Assembly: GCA_934725685.1 (NCBI GenBank)
Contig: CAKVBX010000042.1
Coordinates: 1-12,955, forward strand
Length of the DNA: 12,955 nt
From: an uncultured Bacilli bacterium
GTDB taxonomy: Bacteria; Bacillota_I; Bacilli_A; RFN20; CAG-288
Reading direction: 5' to 3'
In this document: in pieces, positions 1-7,461 of the stretch
How positions within the stretch are numbered: position 1 is the first letter of the stretch
Layout of the letters: the number at the start of each line of letters is the position of its first letter
Position numbers and translations under genes: made by a program
Notes under the pieces: generated by a model
What the model saw: only the letters and a program-made list of their open reading frames with translations
What the model was told of the DNA's origin: nothing
Databases searched by the model: none

Positions 1-1
1 A

Positions 2-49
2 CAGCCTGTCAAACGTAAGGTAGGCAGACCGAAAAAGCAAAATGCATAG
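2..49 (+). CDS. C-terminal fragment of a basic protein with a GRPKK tail (cut by the window edge)
   Basis: Only the last 15 codons are visible, in the frame beginning at base 2 and ending at a TAG (47-49). The tail reads QPVKRKVGRPKKQNA. The GRPKK core surrounded by Lys and Arg resembles an AT-hook-like DNA-binding tail. Such tails occur at the ends of transposases and other DNA-binding proteins, but the family cannot be named from 15 residues. It converges on the leftward small ORF that ends at 70, with 20 bases between them. It may be random open frame, though the dense run of basic residues argues for a real C-terminus. Confidence 0.4.
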   Translation, partial: QPVKRKVGRPKKQNA

Positions 50-69
50 TCCTATTCGTTGGGAATGTA

Positions 70-177
70 TTAAATAAGTTTTTCTGCAAGTGAGATGACA
101 TCCAGTTTCTTTTTCATAAAACCATAATCCATTCTCACTTGCAGAGCTAAGCAATCCATTTCGTCAAATTCGTTCAT
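70..177 (-). CDS. 35-aa ORF translationally coupled to the HTH regulator
   Basis: This short ORF (MNEFDEMDCLALQVRMDYGF at the start, AEKLI at the end) begins with an ATG inside the regulator's stop codon (ATGA overlap, 174-177), the arrangement expected for translational coupling. No own Shine-Dalgarno is evident. The protein is acidic at the N-terminus, has KKK in the middle and no membrane segment. Function is unknown. XRE-type regulators are often followed by an ImmA/IrrE-type partner or a small antirepressor, so this could be a small partner protein or the 5' remnant of a longer one. No catalytic HExxH motif is present. The exact overlap supports reality; the length does not. Confidence 0.45.
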   Translation of the reverse strand: MNEFDEMDCLALQVRMDYGFMKKKLDVISLAEKLI

Positions 178-485
178 TTATCACCTCCAAACAATGCCTT
201 GACGATTTTCGCCTTTTGTTCATCTGTCAGCTTTTTGCGGTTTCTCGTGACAATCGAATAGGTCTCATCAAAAGAATCCTTAGGCTCAATCATTTCTTTT
301 CCTATCAGTTCCGAAACAGAAACGCCGAAAAACTTTGCAATATTCTCGACAATATCCATTCTTGGAACAAGACTTCCCGACAGATAACGACACAGCGAAG
401 CCTCTGATATTCCGGTTTTCTTCGATAATTCTTTCTGATTCATACCGGAATCATCCATGAGTTTCTTAACGTTCTCTTGAAACAT
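174..485 (-). CDS. XRE-family HTH transcriptional regulator, 103 aa
   Basis: Residues 4-60 form a Cro/C1-type helix-turn-helix domain: MNQKELSKKTGISEASLCRY contains the two DNA-contact helices, followed by IVENIAKFFGVSVSEL, the usual end of this fold. Residues 65-103 form a charged tail (RNRKKLTDEQKAKIVKALFG) like those on phage-type repressors. The start at 485 was chosen because AAGGAGG lies 6-7 bases upstream and the HTH domain begins there. The frame stays open to 836, but the upstream part crosses the promoter, a terminator and the end of the ATPase gene, so the 220-aa version is not real. It probably represses itself through the palindromes in its promoter. The target beyond its own operon is unknown. 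Confidence 0.85.
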   Translation of the reverse strand: MFQENVKKLMDDSGMNQKELSKKTGISEASLCRYLSGSLVPRMDIVENIAKFFGVSVSELIGKEMIEPKDSFDETYSIVTRNRKKLTDEQKAKIVKALFGGDK

Positions 486-490
486 CAGTA

Positions 491-542
491 ATCCTCCTTT
501 TTTCTTACAACTATAGTATAGGATTTCATTTTTGAAATTCAA
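491..542 (-). promoter_or_regulatory. Promoter and ribosome binding site of the HTH regulator
   Basis: On the minus strand TTGAAT (537-542) and TATACT (515-520) are separated by 16 bases, a good sigma-A promoter. Transcription should start near 508. The ribosome binding site AAGGAGGAT lies at 491-499, shortly before the ATG at 485. Confidence 0.6.
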
Positions 543-564
543 GTTTATTGTTTGTGAAATTTCA
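523..564. promoter_or_regulatory. Cluster of TGAAA/TTTCA palindromes, putative operators of the HTH regulator
   Basis: Three overlapping or adjacent symmetric elements lie over and just upstream of the -35 box. They are ATTTCA-tttt-TGAAAT (523-538), the 11-base palindrome TTGAAATTCAA (532-542) and the perfect 10-base palindrome TGAAATTTCA (555-564). They share the half-site TGAAAT or TGAAT. Placement across the -35 box suits autorepression by a dimeric HTH protein. Binding is inferred. Confidence 0.5.
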
Positions 565-601
565 GAATTCAAAAAAACATCCCCCAGAATAACGATACCT
601 C

Positions 602-637
602 TAAAAATGGCTATCGGACCCAAGTGGTCTGATAGCC
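602..637 (-). terminator. Intrinsic terminator of the polysaccharide operon
   Basis: A 12-bp stem (609-620 paired with 626-637, with one G-U pair and a 5-base loop) is followed on the minus strand by ATTTTTAG. It starts 9 bases after the ATPase stop codon, as expected at the end of the six-gene operon. Confidence 0.85.
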
Positions 638-645
638 CATAGTTT

Positions 646-2259
646 TCAGTCTTCGACAATCCGATAGGATTCCAGTTCCTTCTCTTTCTCGTTCTGGTCA
701 TAGATGGAAAGATGATCATCTCCAATGAAATCCAGACGGGATTCATCGATGACAAGAGAGAGCACATCGCCGATCTGATGCCCTTCCTCATAGGGAAGAT
801 AGAGATGGGTGGTCGGACTGTTCCAGGACTCCTCATAAGAGAGATTCTGATTGAGTTCCAGTCTCATCATCCGTTTTCCCTGGTACATTCCCTCCCCTTC
901 ATAGATAGCCTGAATTCCATCGGTGGCAACACGGAATCCATCCTCCGGTATCACCATTCTGACCCGGTGGACCCCGGTGAGATAATGCGGATTGACCTTA
1001 CTCTTATCGAGAGGTTCCAACTGGAAAGCCAATCCGTTTTCAAAGGCAATCCTCGGTGTCTCCTTCTCTAAGTCGAGATAACCTTTCATCTCGGAGAGTC
1101 TGGCCCGCGGTGTCACCATCAGAGAACGCTCTTCATCGTTATCATTCTCGAAGAAATGAACCTTCTCTGCCGGAAAATAGACAGAAAGCACATCCCCTCT
1201 CCGGTAATCGGTTCTCTTTGCCGTCTTGATGACTAAGGAAGTCAGAGACTCCTGATTGGCATCCCCGTCCTTGAAGTCGGTATAGAGGAGGGTCTCATTA
1301 CCTAAGACTTCGGAAATGGTCACCCTGGTGGAGAGCGACTTGTTATCCCCTTCTATCACGATGTCATCCGGACGGATTCCTAAAATCATGGAATGAACTT
1401 CTCCGTCGAGGACCTCTTTCTTCATCTCCTTCATCTGAGAGAGCGGGAAGACAAGTTCCTCCCCGTGCATCGTGAAACGGAAGACATCATTATCCCTTCT
1501 TCCTTCTCCTTCATAGAAATTCATCTGCGGCGTTCCCAAGAATCCAGCGACAAACCGGTTCTTCGGATAGTCGAAGAGATTGGTCGGGGTATCGATTTGC
1601 TGGACGACACCTTTCTTCATGACGACGATTCTCGTACCCATGGTCATGGCTTCCACCTGATCGTGGGTGACATAGATGAAGGTCGTCTTCAGCTGTTCAT
1701 AGAGTCTTGAGATCTCAACACGCATCGTCGCACGGAGTTTGGCGTCGAGGTTGGAGAGCGGTTCATCGAGAAGGAAGACCTTCGGCCTTCTCACGATGGC
1801 TCTTCCCAAAGCGACACGCTGTCTCTGGCCGCCGGACATCTTGCCCGGCTTTCTATCCAATAGTTCCTCGATATCGAGGATTTTGGCCGCATTGTGGATT
1901 CTCTTATCGATTTCCTCCTTGGGAACGTGGCGGTTCTTCAGGCCGAAGGCCATGTTCTGATAGGCGGTCATATGCGGATAGAGGGCATAGTTCTGGAAGA
2001 CCATCGCAATATCGCGGTAATTGGCTTCGACATCATTGACCCGTTCCCCGTCGATATAGAGATTTCCTTCGCTGATGTCCTCGAGACCTGCAATCATGCG
2101 GAGGGTCGTACTCTTACCGCATCCGGAAGGACCGACGAAAACGATGAACTCATCGTCCTCGGCCGTCAGATTGAAATCCGTGACGGCCTGAACATCCTGT
2201 TCCTTTCTCTTTTTCGCCTTATAGACTTTTGAGACGTGTTCCAAACGCAAAGTTTCCAT
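646..2259 (-). CDS. msmK: Sugar ABC transporter ATP-binding protein (MsmK/MsmX/MalK type) with duplicated C-terminal domain
   Basis: This is the cytoplasmic ATPase that powers import through the two permeases of the operon. Visible motifs: Walker A GPSGCGKST (43-51), Q-loop in MVFQNYALYPHM (Q89), signature MSGGQ (141-145, Met replacing the usual Leu), Walker B VFLLDEP (161-167), D-loop SNLDAKL and switch His199 in YVTHD. Residues about 240-380 form the MalK-like regulatory TOBE/OB region. MalK and MsmX proteins usually end near 370 aa, but this one has 537. The extra 150 residues look like a second copy of that region: RRGDVLSVYFPAEKVHFF (353-370) resembles QIGDVLSLVIDESRLDFI (495-512). The start follows GAGGAT, which overlaps the ROK stop; the gap is 9 bases. 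Last gene of the operon. The symbol reflects family only. Confidence 0.95.
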   Translation of the reverse strand: METLRLEHVSKVYKAKKRKEQDVQAVTDFNLTAEDDEFIVFVGPSGCGKSTTLRMIAGLEDISEGNLYIDGERVNDVEANYRDIAMVFQNYALYPHMTAYQNMAFGLKNRHVPKEEIDKRIHNAAKILDIEELLDRKPGKMSGGQRQRVALGRAIVRRPKVFLLDEPLSNLDAKLRATMRVEISRLYEQLKTTFIYVTHDQVEAMTMGTRIVVMKKGVVQQIDTPTNLFDYPKNRFVAGFLGTPQMNFYEGEGRRDNDVFRFTMHGEELVFPLSQMKEMKKEVLDGEVHSMILGIRPDDIVIEGDNKSLSTRVTISEVLGNETLLYTDFKDGDANQESLTSLVIKTAKRTDYRRGDVLSVYFPAEKVHFFENDNDEERSLMVTPRARLSEMKGYLDLEKETPRIAFENGLAFQLEPLDKSKVNPHYLTGVHRVRMVIPEDGFRVATDGIQAIYEGEGMYQGKRMMRLELNQNLSYEESWNSPTTHLYLPYEEGHQIGDVLSLVIDESRLDFIGDDHLSIYDQNEKEKELESYRIVED

Positions 2260-2268
2260 AGATGATCC

Positions 2269-3429
2269 TCACTGGTTCTTCAGCATCTTCAGGGAATTAG
2301 AGAGGACTGAGGAGATGGCGAGTTCCTTGCCTCCGTCGAGAATGGCATAATTGCCAAGCTCGGAGAAGGATAGGGTGGCATCCTCGCTCGCATCCTTCAC
2401 TTCTTCCATGACAGCGGAAAGATAGGGTTGTCCGAACCGTTTGACCGAACCGGAAATCACAAACTGATCGACATCGAAGACCCGGATGATTTCCTTAAAG
2501 GCTTTGCCGAGTGCCTTTGCACTCTGCATGACTTCCTTTACGACAACTTCATCCTTCTTCTCGTAGAGATCAAAGAGTTCCGATAAAGGAACATTCCGAT
2601 TCAGTTTCTCGGAGATTTTCTTCTGAATCGTCCGGATGGAGGCAAAGTCATCCAGGTGATGGGTCTCCCCATCCGCCTTGACGACAAGCCTTCCGATTTC
2701 TCCGGCGTAACCCCTAGCCCCCCAGTAGAGGGAGCCATCGAATTCGAAGGCACCGCCGATGCCGTAGTCGACATAGGCGAGAAGTCCGGATTCCGACTTT
2801 GAGAAGGTGCCGGAGGAAAGCTCCGCCAGCATCATCAGCTTCGTATCGTTCTCCAAGGTCACCGGACAGGAGAATGCCTTCTCGAAGAGTCCGGAGAGAA
2901 TCTGGGAATCGGAAAAGAGATCCCGGTCAAACTGCGGGGAAACCTGAAGCTTCCCCGTCTTCTGATTGACAAGGCCCGGAAGAGAAATGACGACACTCTT
3001 GACCGGGACATTCACAAAAGCGGAGCGCTTCAGGACTTCCTTCACATTCTCAATTTCCCGTTCGAAAGTCGAAAGAGAATAGTTCTCGATTTCCCGGTCG
3101 GACTCGTAGAGGGTCTCTCCAAGCATATTGGCGATGACCGGATGGGAGTGGAAGCTCGTGATGGAGAACACCACGACAAGTCCGTACGACTGATTGATGT
3201 AGTAGTCGATCCGTCTCCTTCCCTTCCCTTCTTTCCGCTCGCTCGGACAGATTTTAATGATTTCTGCCTGGACAAGTCCACGCAGAATCGAACTGACCGT
3301 CGCATTGGACAGGTGCAGTTTGCTTGCAAGCTCCGTGCCGCTCATCGGTTTCGCCCTCAGTTCGTTGAGGACGAGTTGGTTGTTCATGGTTCGGGCGATG
3401 GACTGATTTTTTCCTAGTTGTTCTTTCAT
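2269..3429 (-). CDS. ROK-family transcriptional regulator (XylR/NagC type), 386 aa
   Basis: Residues about 15-75 form a winged helix (GTELASKLHLSNATVSSILR is the recognition region, then a basic wing KEGKGRRRIDYY). Residues about 83-386 form a ROK sugar-binding domain: PGLVNQKTGKL (151-161), LENDTKLMMLAE (192-203), DYGIGGAFEFDG (221-232) and the ROK signature GARGYAGEIG (237-246). The usual His after GEIG is Arg247, and the zinc-binding CxCGxxGCxE segment is absent; GETHHLDDFAS lies there instead. Such proteins are normally repressors released by a sugar ligand, so this one probably controls the surrounding locus and itself. It sits between the large lipoprotein (24-base gap) and the ATPase (9-base gap). 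Its RBS is AAAGGAAG. Confidence 0.9.
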   Translation of the reverse strand: MKEQLGKNQSIARTMNNQLVLNELRAKPMSGTELASKLHLSNATVSSILRGLVQAEIIKICPSERKEGKGRRRIDYYINQSYGLVVVFSITSFHSHPVIANMLGETLYESDREIENYSLSTFEREIENVKEVLKRSAFVNVPVKSVVISLPGLVNQKTGKLQVSPQFDRDLFSDSQILSGLFEKAFSCPVTLENDTKLMMLAELSSGTFSKSESGLLAYVDYGIGGAFEFDGSLYWGARGYAGEIGRLVVKADGETHHLDDFASIRTIQKKISEKLNRNVPLSELFDLYEKKDEVVVKEVMQSAKALGKAFKEIIRVFDVDQFVISGSVKRFGQPYLSAVMEEVKDASEDATLSFSELGNYAILDGGKELAISSVLSNSLKMLKNQ

Positions 3430-3453
3430 ATGACGGCACTTCCTTTCTTTTGC

Positions 3454-6400
3454 TTAGTTTTCGTTCGTGATGTGAATATTATAGCCGTTATAGACACAAT
3501 AGCTGTAATGCTTTCCGAAGGCTTTCCCGAAGAGACCGCCGACATAGGCGCCTTGGTTCTTGGAAGTCGTCATCTCTCCGACGAGGATATCGGAATTGTA
3601 GAAGCTGACATGGTTGATGATGCTGGAATCGCCCAAGAATCCGGAAAGACCGCCGACAAAGTTTCCTCCTCCGGTATGGATGGTGAGGTTTTCAAAAGTG
3701 ATGTCAGAGAACTTGTTCTTCTGTTCCTCACCGCCAATCTGAGTGAAGAATCCGACACCCCACATGCCACCTTCGGAATTGATGGTGACATTCTTGATAG
3801 AGTGACCTAAGCCATAGAAATCGGCATTCATGATCTGATTGTCCTCTTCGCCGAGCATATGGTATCCGGCCGGATGATAATCGATGCCGGTGAAGTCGAG
3901 GTCCGCCGTGAGGACATAGATCTTGCCTCTGGCGAAGTTAGCAGTCATATCGGTATGGACAGCGCCGTCGACCGGGAAGTAGCTCATGAATTCCTGCGCG
4001 GTGGAAATACGGGTCAGGGCTGCGCTTCCGAAGCAGTTGAGAAGCCAATCCATCGTAACCTTCTCGCTATCATCCTTGGCGGCATAGAGCTGATAAGCCT
4101 TGTTGTCGCTGGAGAAGAGCTTGATATCGTGCTGGACGCCGGTGTCCGTGACGGCACCCGCCTTGACGGTGATGGTATGATCGGCATAGGTGTAGTTTTC
4201 GCTAGCGAGTTCCTTGCCGTCGATGGTCATCGAAGCAACGCCGTTAAGATCAGCAACCGTGTAGACAAAGTCTTCGTTTTCCTCTCCCTGATAATGGACG
4301 AGGTTGTTGCCGACGAACGTGTGAAGCTTCTTGACGGTGAAAGTCTTGCTTGTCGTCTCGTCAAGGGCACTTGCCGTGACAGTGACAGCGAGTCCTTCCG
4401 GAGCATCCTGACGGATGGTAAGGACATTGTCCTTCATCGAATAATAGACGGAATCATGGCTGACTTCACTCGTTGCCGTGAAGGTCGCCTTGATGTCGCT
4501 TGCCGGCGTTGTTGCGGTCGTGATGGCTAAGGACGTACCGGCATCGATGGTGGTCTCCTGATTGGTGATGGTGAGTCCGCCGACACTGTTGTAGAGAAGG
4601 ATGGAAGCCTCTCTGGTGAGGTCGACTCCATAGTCATCGAGCTTCAATGTCGCCTTGATGGAGAGTGTGCTTCCGCCCTCTGCGGCATTGATATTGGCAA
4701 GATTGAGCTTATTGCCGTCGATGGTGGCACCATAGTTCTCACCGTCGATCTGATAGACGACTTTGCTGTTGTATTCCTCTTCGCGCTCGCTCGGAAGAAT
4801 CTTCATGGAAAGATCGATTTCGGAACCCTTGAGGGCATACTGCGGAAGAGTCTGGAATTCAAAGTAACCGGGTGTATGGGAGACGGAAAGGGTCTTCAGG
4901 ACCGGAAGGTTCTCTTCGACGGAGAAGTAGCGGCCGGGAAGAACGGAGGCGAAATCAAAGGCCTTGAGGGCATCCATATCGGCAAAGAGCCTGCCGCAGT
5001 TCTCATTGGTGACTTCACTATTGTTGCTATAACCGATGAGGGCATCGCCTTCTTTTCCGATACCGTAGACATTACGGACGGTTCCGTCGGTCTCGTTGAG
5101 ACCGACAAGAATGCCGCTCTGTCTCCAGGAGAGGGAAGGATCGATGTTGCCGTTCACCTTATCGGAGAGGGAGACGACATTCTGGATATAGCCATGGTTG
5201 ACGGAACAGAGGACACCGGTCGCATTCTGGCCTTCGTTGGCAAGGTCGAGATCGAGGAGGATGTTCTCGATGGTTCCCTTGTTGTTTCCGACTAAGCCGC
5301 CAGCCCAGGAATAGACCCTTTCGATGGCGCCGGAGAGACGGAGATTCTTGACCGTACCGGAGACTCTTCCGAAGAGTCCGCGGACGGCACCGTTCGCCGT
5401 ATAGGTGAAGTTCTTCAGTTCATAGCCGTTGCCGTTGAAGACACCGCTGAAAGGAACGTCATAGGTGGTCTCCGGGGTATCACCTTCACAGTAGGCGCCG
5501 ATCGGATTCCAGCCATGTTCCTTGATGTAGCTTCCGAGGTCGATGTCACATCCTAAGGCATAGTATCCGGATAAAGAATTTTCCTTAAAGGTCGGAACGA
5601 TGGCGGAATAATCCGCACCGAAGATGGTTTCAAAGTCCTCGGCCTGATAGAGAATCTTGTCGGCGATGGCCAAGGAGAGGGAGACGGCATTGCGTTTGGT
5701 GGTGACTTTGACGCTGTGTTCTCCGCTCGAGAGGGTGGAAAGATAAGAGGCCGGAATCTTGACGGTCTTGGTCTGTGGATCATAATCGAAGCCTTCAACG
5801 TTGACGAGCTTGTCTTCGACGAGAAGCTTCACATCTTCCTTCGTCGCCACTTCGTTTCCTTTGAAATCGAGGGTGAAGAAGGCATCTTCCGTCTTTCCTT
5901 TTTCGAGGATGACTTCGTTCTCAGCCGTGATGATGTCGGCAGTCATCGCATAGAAGGTGTTTTCCTTCGTGATACCTTTGCTTTCGCAGACGACCGTGAA
6001 GGGAGTGAGGTTGGCTAAGCCGGCACTGAAGCTGACCTTTCCGTTCTCGGCATTGAGAGAGACGCCTTCGACGGCTTCCTTAAGGGTATAGGTAACGGCG
6101 AACTCTCTTCCCTTCTCACTCTTGGCCTCGCAGAGAATGCTGTCGCCGTCGATGAGATAGTTGGACGGATTGAGGAAGGTGAGCACCGGGAGTTCTTCCT
6201 TCATCAGGAAGCTGACCTTGGTAGAGACACTCTTTCCCTTGTAGGTGGCAATATAGACTTTTTCCGGAATCTGGGCACCGTAGGGATCGAAGGTGATTTC
6301 TCCGGTTTCGGCATTGAGGACGACTCCTTCCGGTGTTCCGCCCTGGAAGGAGTAGACGACACCGGTGACATTCTCTTTCACCGCGACCTTGTCGCCCGGG

Positions 6401-6549
6401 TTGATCTGATAGGCATCCTTCTCAAAATGGACCGTGGTCACTTCTGCGCCACTCTCGGTGGCTGTGACCTTGTCCGTCGGCTGAGTATTGTTACCGCAAC
6501 CGACCAGAAGCAGACCGACACTCGCTAAGAAAACCAATGACTTTTTCAT
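3454..6549 (-). CDS. Large surface lipoprotein with Ig/cadherin-like repeats and two GLUG-type domains, 1031 aa
   Basis: The N-terminus is a lipoprotein signal with lipobox LLVGC (Cys18), so the protein should be anchored outside the membrane. Residues about 45-120 and 125-205 look like beta-sandwich repeats sharing VLNAETGEITF and SLNAENGKVSF. Residues about 300-515 form a first GLUG-type beta-helix block (FSGVFNGNGYELKNF, GLFGRVSGTVKNL, AGGLVGNNKGTIENI). Residues 560-800 are more beta-rich domains (Big/Ig-like by composition). Residues about 845-1031 form a second, partial GLUG block (ADFYGLGHSIKNV, FVGGLSGFLGDSSIINHVSF, YVGGLFGKAFG). No catalytic motif is visible. Its place inside an ABC/GH16 operon suggests polysaccharide binding at the surface; that is inference. 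The start overlaps the permease stop (ATGA), preceded by GGAGG. It ends abruptly inside a GLUG-like motif. Confidence 0.85.
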   Translation of the reverse strand: MKKSLVFLASVGLLLVGCGNNTQPTDKVTATESGAEVTTVHFEKDAYQINPGDKVAVKENVTGVVYSFQGGTPEGVVLNAETGEITFDPYGAQIPEKVYIATYKGKSVSTKVSFLMKEELPVLTFLNPSNYLIDGDSILCEAKSEKGREFAVTYTLKEAVEGVSLNAENGKVSFSAGLANLTPFTVVCESKGITKENTFYAMTADIITAENEVILEKGKTEDAFFTLDFKGNEVATKEDVKLLVEDKLVNVEGFDYDPQTKTVKIPASYLSTLSSGEHSVKVTTKRNAVSLSLAIADKILYQAEDFETIFGADYSAIVPTFKENSLSGYYALGCDIDLGSYIKEHGWNPIGAYCEGDTPETTYDVPFSGVFNGNGYELKNFTYTANGAVRGLFGRVSGTVKNLRLSGAIERVYSWAGGLVGNNKGTIENILLDLDLANEGQNATGVLCSVNHGYIQNVVSLSDKVNGNIDPSLSWRQSGILVGLNETDGTVRNVYGIGKEGDALIGYSNNSEVTNENCGRLFADMDALKAFDFASVLPGRYFSVEENLPVLKTLSVSHTPGYFEFQTLPQYALKGSEIDLSMKILPSEREEEYNSKVVYQIDGENYGATIDGNKLNLANINAAEGGSTLSIKATLKLDDYGVDLTREASILLYNSVGGLTITNQETTIDAGTSLAITTATTPASDIKATFTATSEVSHDSVYYSMKDNVLTIRQDAPEGLAVTVTASALDETTSKTFTVKKLHTFVGNNLVHYQGEENEDFVYTVADLNGVASMTIDGKELASENYTYADHTITVKAGAVTDTGVQHDIKLFSSDNKAYQLYAAKDDSEKVTMDWLLNCFGSAALTRISTAQEFMSYFPVDGAVHTDMTANFARGKIYVLTADLDFTGIDYHPAGYHMLGEEDNQIMNADFYGLGHSIKNVTINSEGGMWGVGFFTQIGGEEQKNKFSDITFENLTIHTGGGNFVGGLSGFLGDSSIINHVSFYNSDILVGEMTTSKNQGAYVGGLFGKAFGKHYSYCVYNGYNIHITNEN

Positions 6550-7460
6550 CCTTTTAAACCTCCTGCATTTGTATTTTCTATGATTTTTTTCTGGAAACAG
6601 CTGTATAAGACTAAGACAGGGATGAGCGCGATGATGACAGTGGCAAACATGGAAGGGTAATCGCCGTGACCGACGAATTCGGTCTGCAGTTCATAGAGAC
6701 CGACGGCGAGGGTATAGTGGCTCGGCATGAACAGATAGGGGGTGGAATAATCGTTCCATAAAGTGATGGCCTGAAGGATACAGCAGGCGATGACGGGGCC
6801 TTTTGCCATCGGGAGCATCACTTTGAAGAAGATGGCGAAGCGGTTGGCGCCGTCGAGTCCTGCCGCTTCCGCGTAGGACCAACTGATGGACTTGAAGGCG
6901 GAATAGAGCATGATGAAGTTGAAGCCGAAGCAGCCGGAATAGAGGAAGATGACGCCGAAGAAGGAATCGTCGAGATGGAGGAATTCCATCATGTTGACCT
7001 GAGCCGGGAGAGTGCCGACGATCGGAACGACCATGGAGAAAATGGCGATGGCATAGATGAGGTTTCTTCCCGGGAAGGTGTATTTGGCTAGGACATAGGC
7101 GGTGACGGCGGAGAAGAAGACGTTGACGACAGTGCCGACCACGGTGACAAGGACGGACCAGAGGACCATCTCCCAGATGGTTTCTTCCGTTCCGCCGATG
7201 GTGGTCACCTTATACTGAAGGATTTCGATAAAGGTGAGTCCTTGGAACTGTTTGGGGAATCCCCAGATGTTCCCGGCGTTGAATTCGTTGGAACTCTTGA
7301 AGGAGTTGAGCAGCATCCAGACAAAGGGGATGACGAGGGAGAGGGCATAGATGACGAAGATGGCAAAGACGATCCATTTCACGGATTTGTAGGGGAGAGC
7401 GGAGGGGAGTTTCTTTTTCTTTTTCTCCGGGGTCTCGGAGATATTTTCGATGCGCAGCAT
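6546..7460 (-). CDS. Carbohydrate ABC transporter permease (MalG/UgpE type), 304 aa
   Basis: Second membrane subunit of the sugar importer. After a basic cytoplasmic head (EKKKKKLPS), six hydrophobic segments can be placed at about 28-50, 97-121, 136-153, 167-187, 222-240 and 271-289. The EAA loop that docks with the ATPase is YAEAAGLDGANRFAIFFKVM then LP (196-217), a clear match to the EAA---G---------I-LP consensus. WNDYSTPYLFM (235-245) is typical of MalG-type subunits. The length is normal, with a slightly long N-terminus. Its ATG lies one base after the stop of the upstream permease, with GAGGTGG as RBS inside that gene. The stop overlaps the start of the large lipoprotein. Confidence 0.95.
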   Translation of the reverse strand: MLRIENISETPEKKKKKLPSALPYKSVKWIVFAIFVIYALSLVIPFVWMLLNSFKSSNEFNAGNIWGFPKQFQGLTFIEILQYKVTTIGGTEETIWEMVLWSVLVTVVGTVVNVFFSAVTAYVLAKYTFPGRNLIYAIAIFSMVVPIVGTLPAQVNMMEFLHLDDSFFGVIFLYSGCFGFNFIMLYSAFKSISWSYAEAAGLDGANRFAIFFKVMLPMAKGPVIACCILQAITLWNDYSTPYLFMPSHYTLAVGLYELQTEFVGHGDYPSMFATVIIALIPVLVLYSCFQKKIIENTNAGGLKG

Positions 7461-7461
7461 A

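Noticed and set aside
486..836. N-terminal extension of the HTH regulator frame to 836 (220 aa)
   Set aside because: It runs through a promoter, the operon terminator and the ATPase 3' end. The strong RBS and the HTH domain fix the start at 485.
3859..4530. Plus-strand open frames opposite the large lipoprotein (223 aa here, others at 3418-3810 and 4876-5295)
   Set aside because: All lie in the mirror frame of a continuous 1031-aa protein, and their composition (runs of D, G, V, I) is that of a shadow frame.
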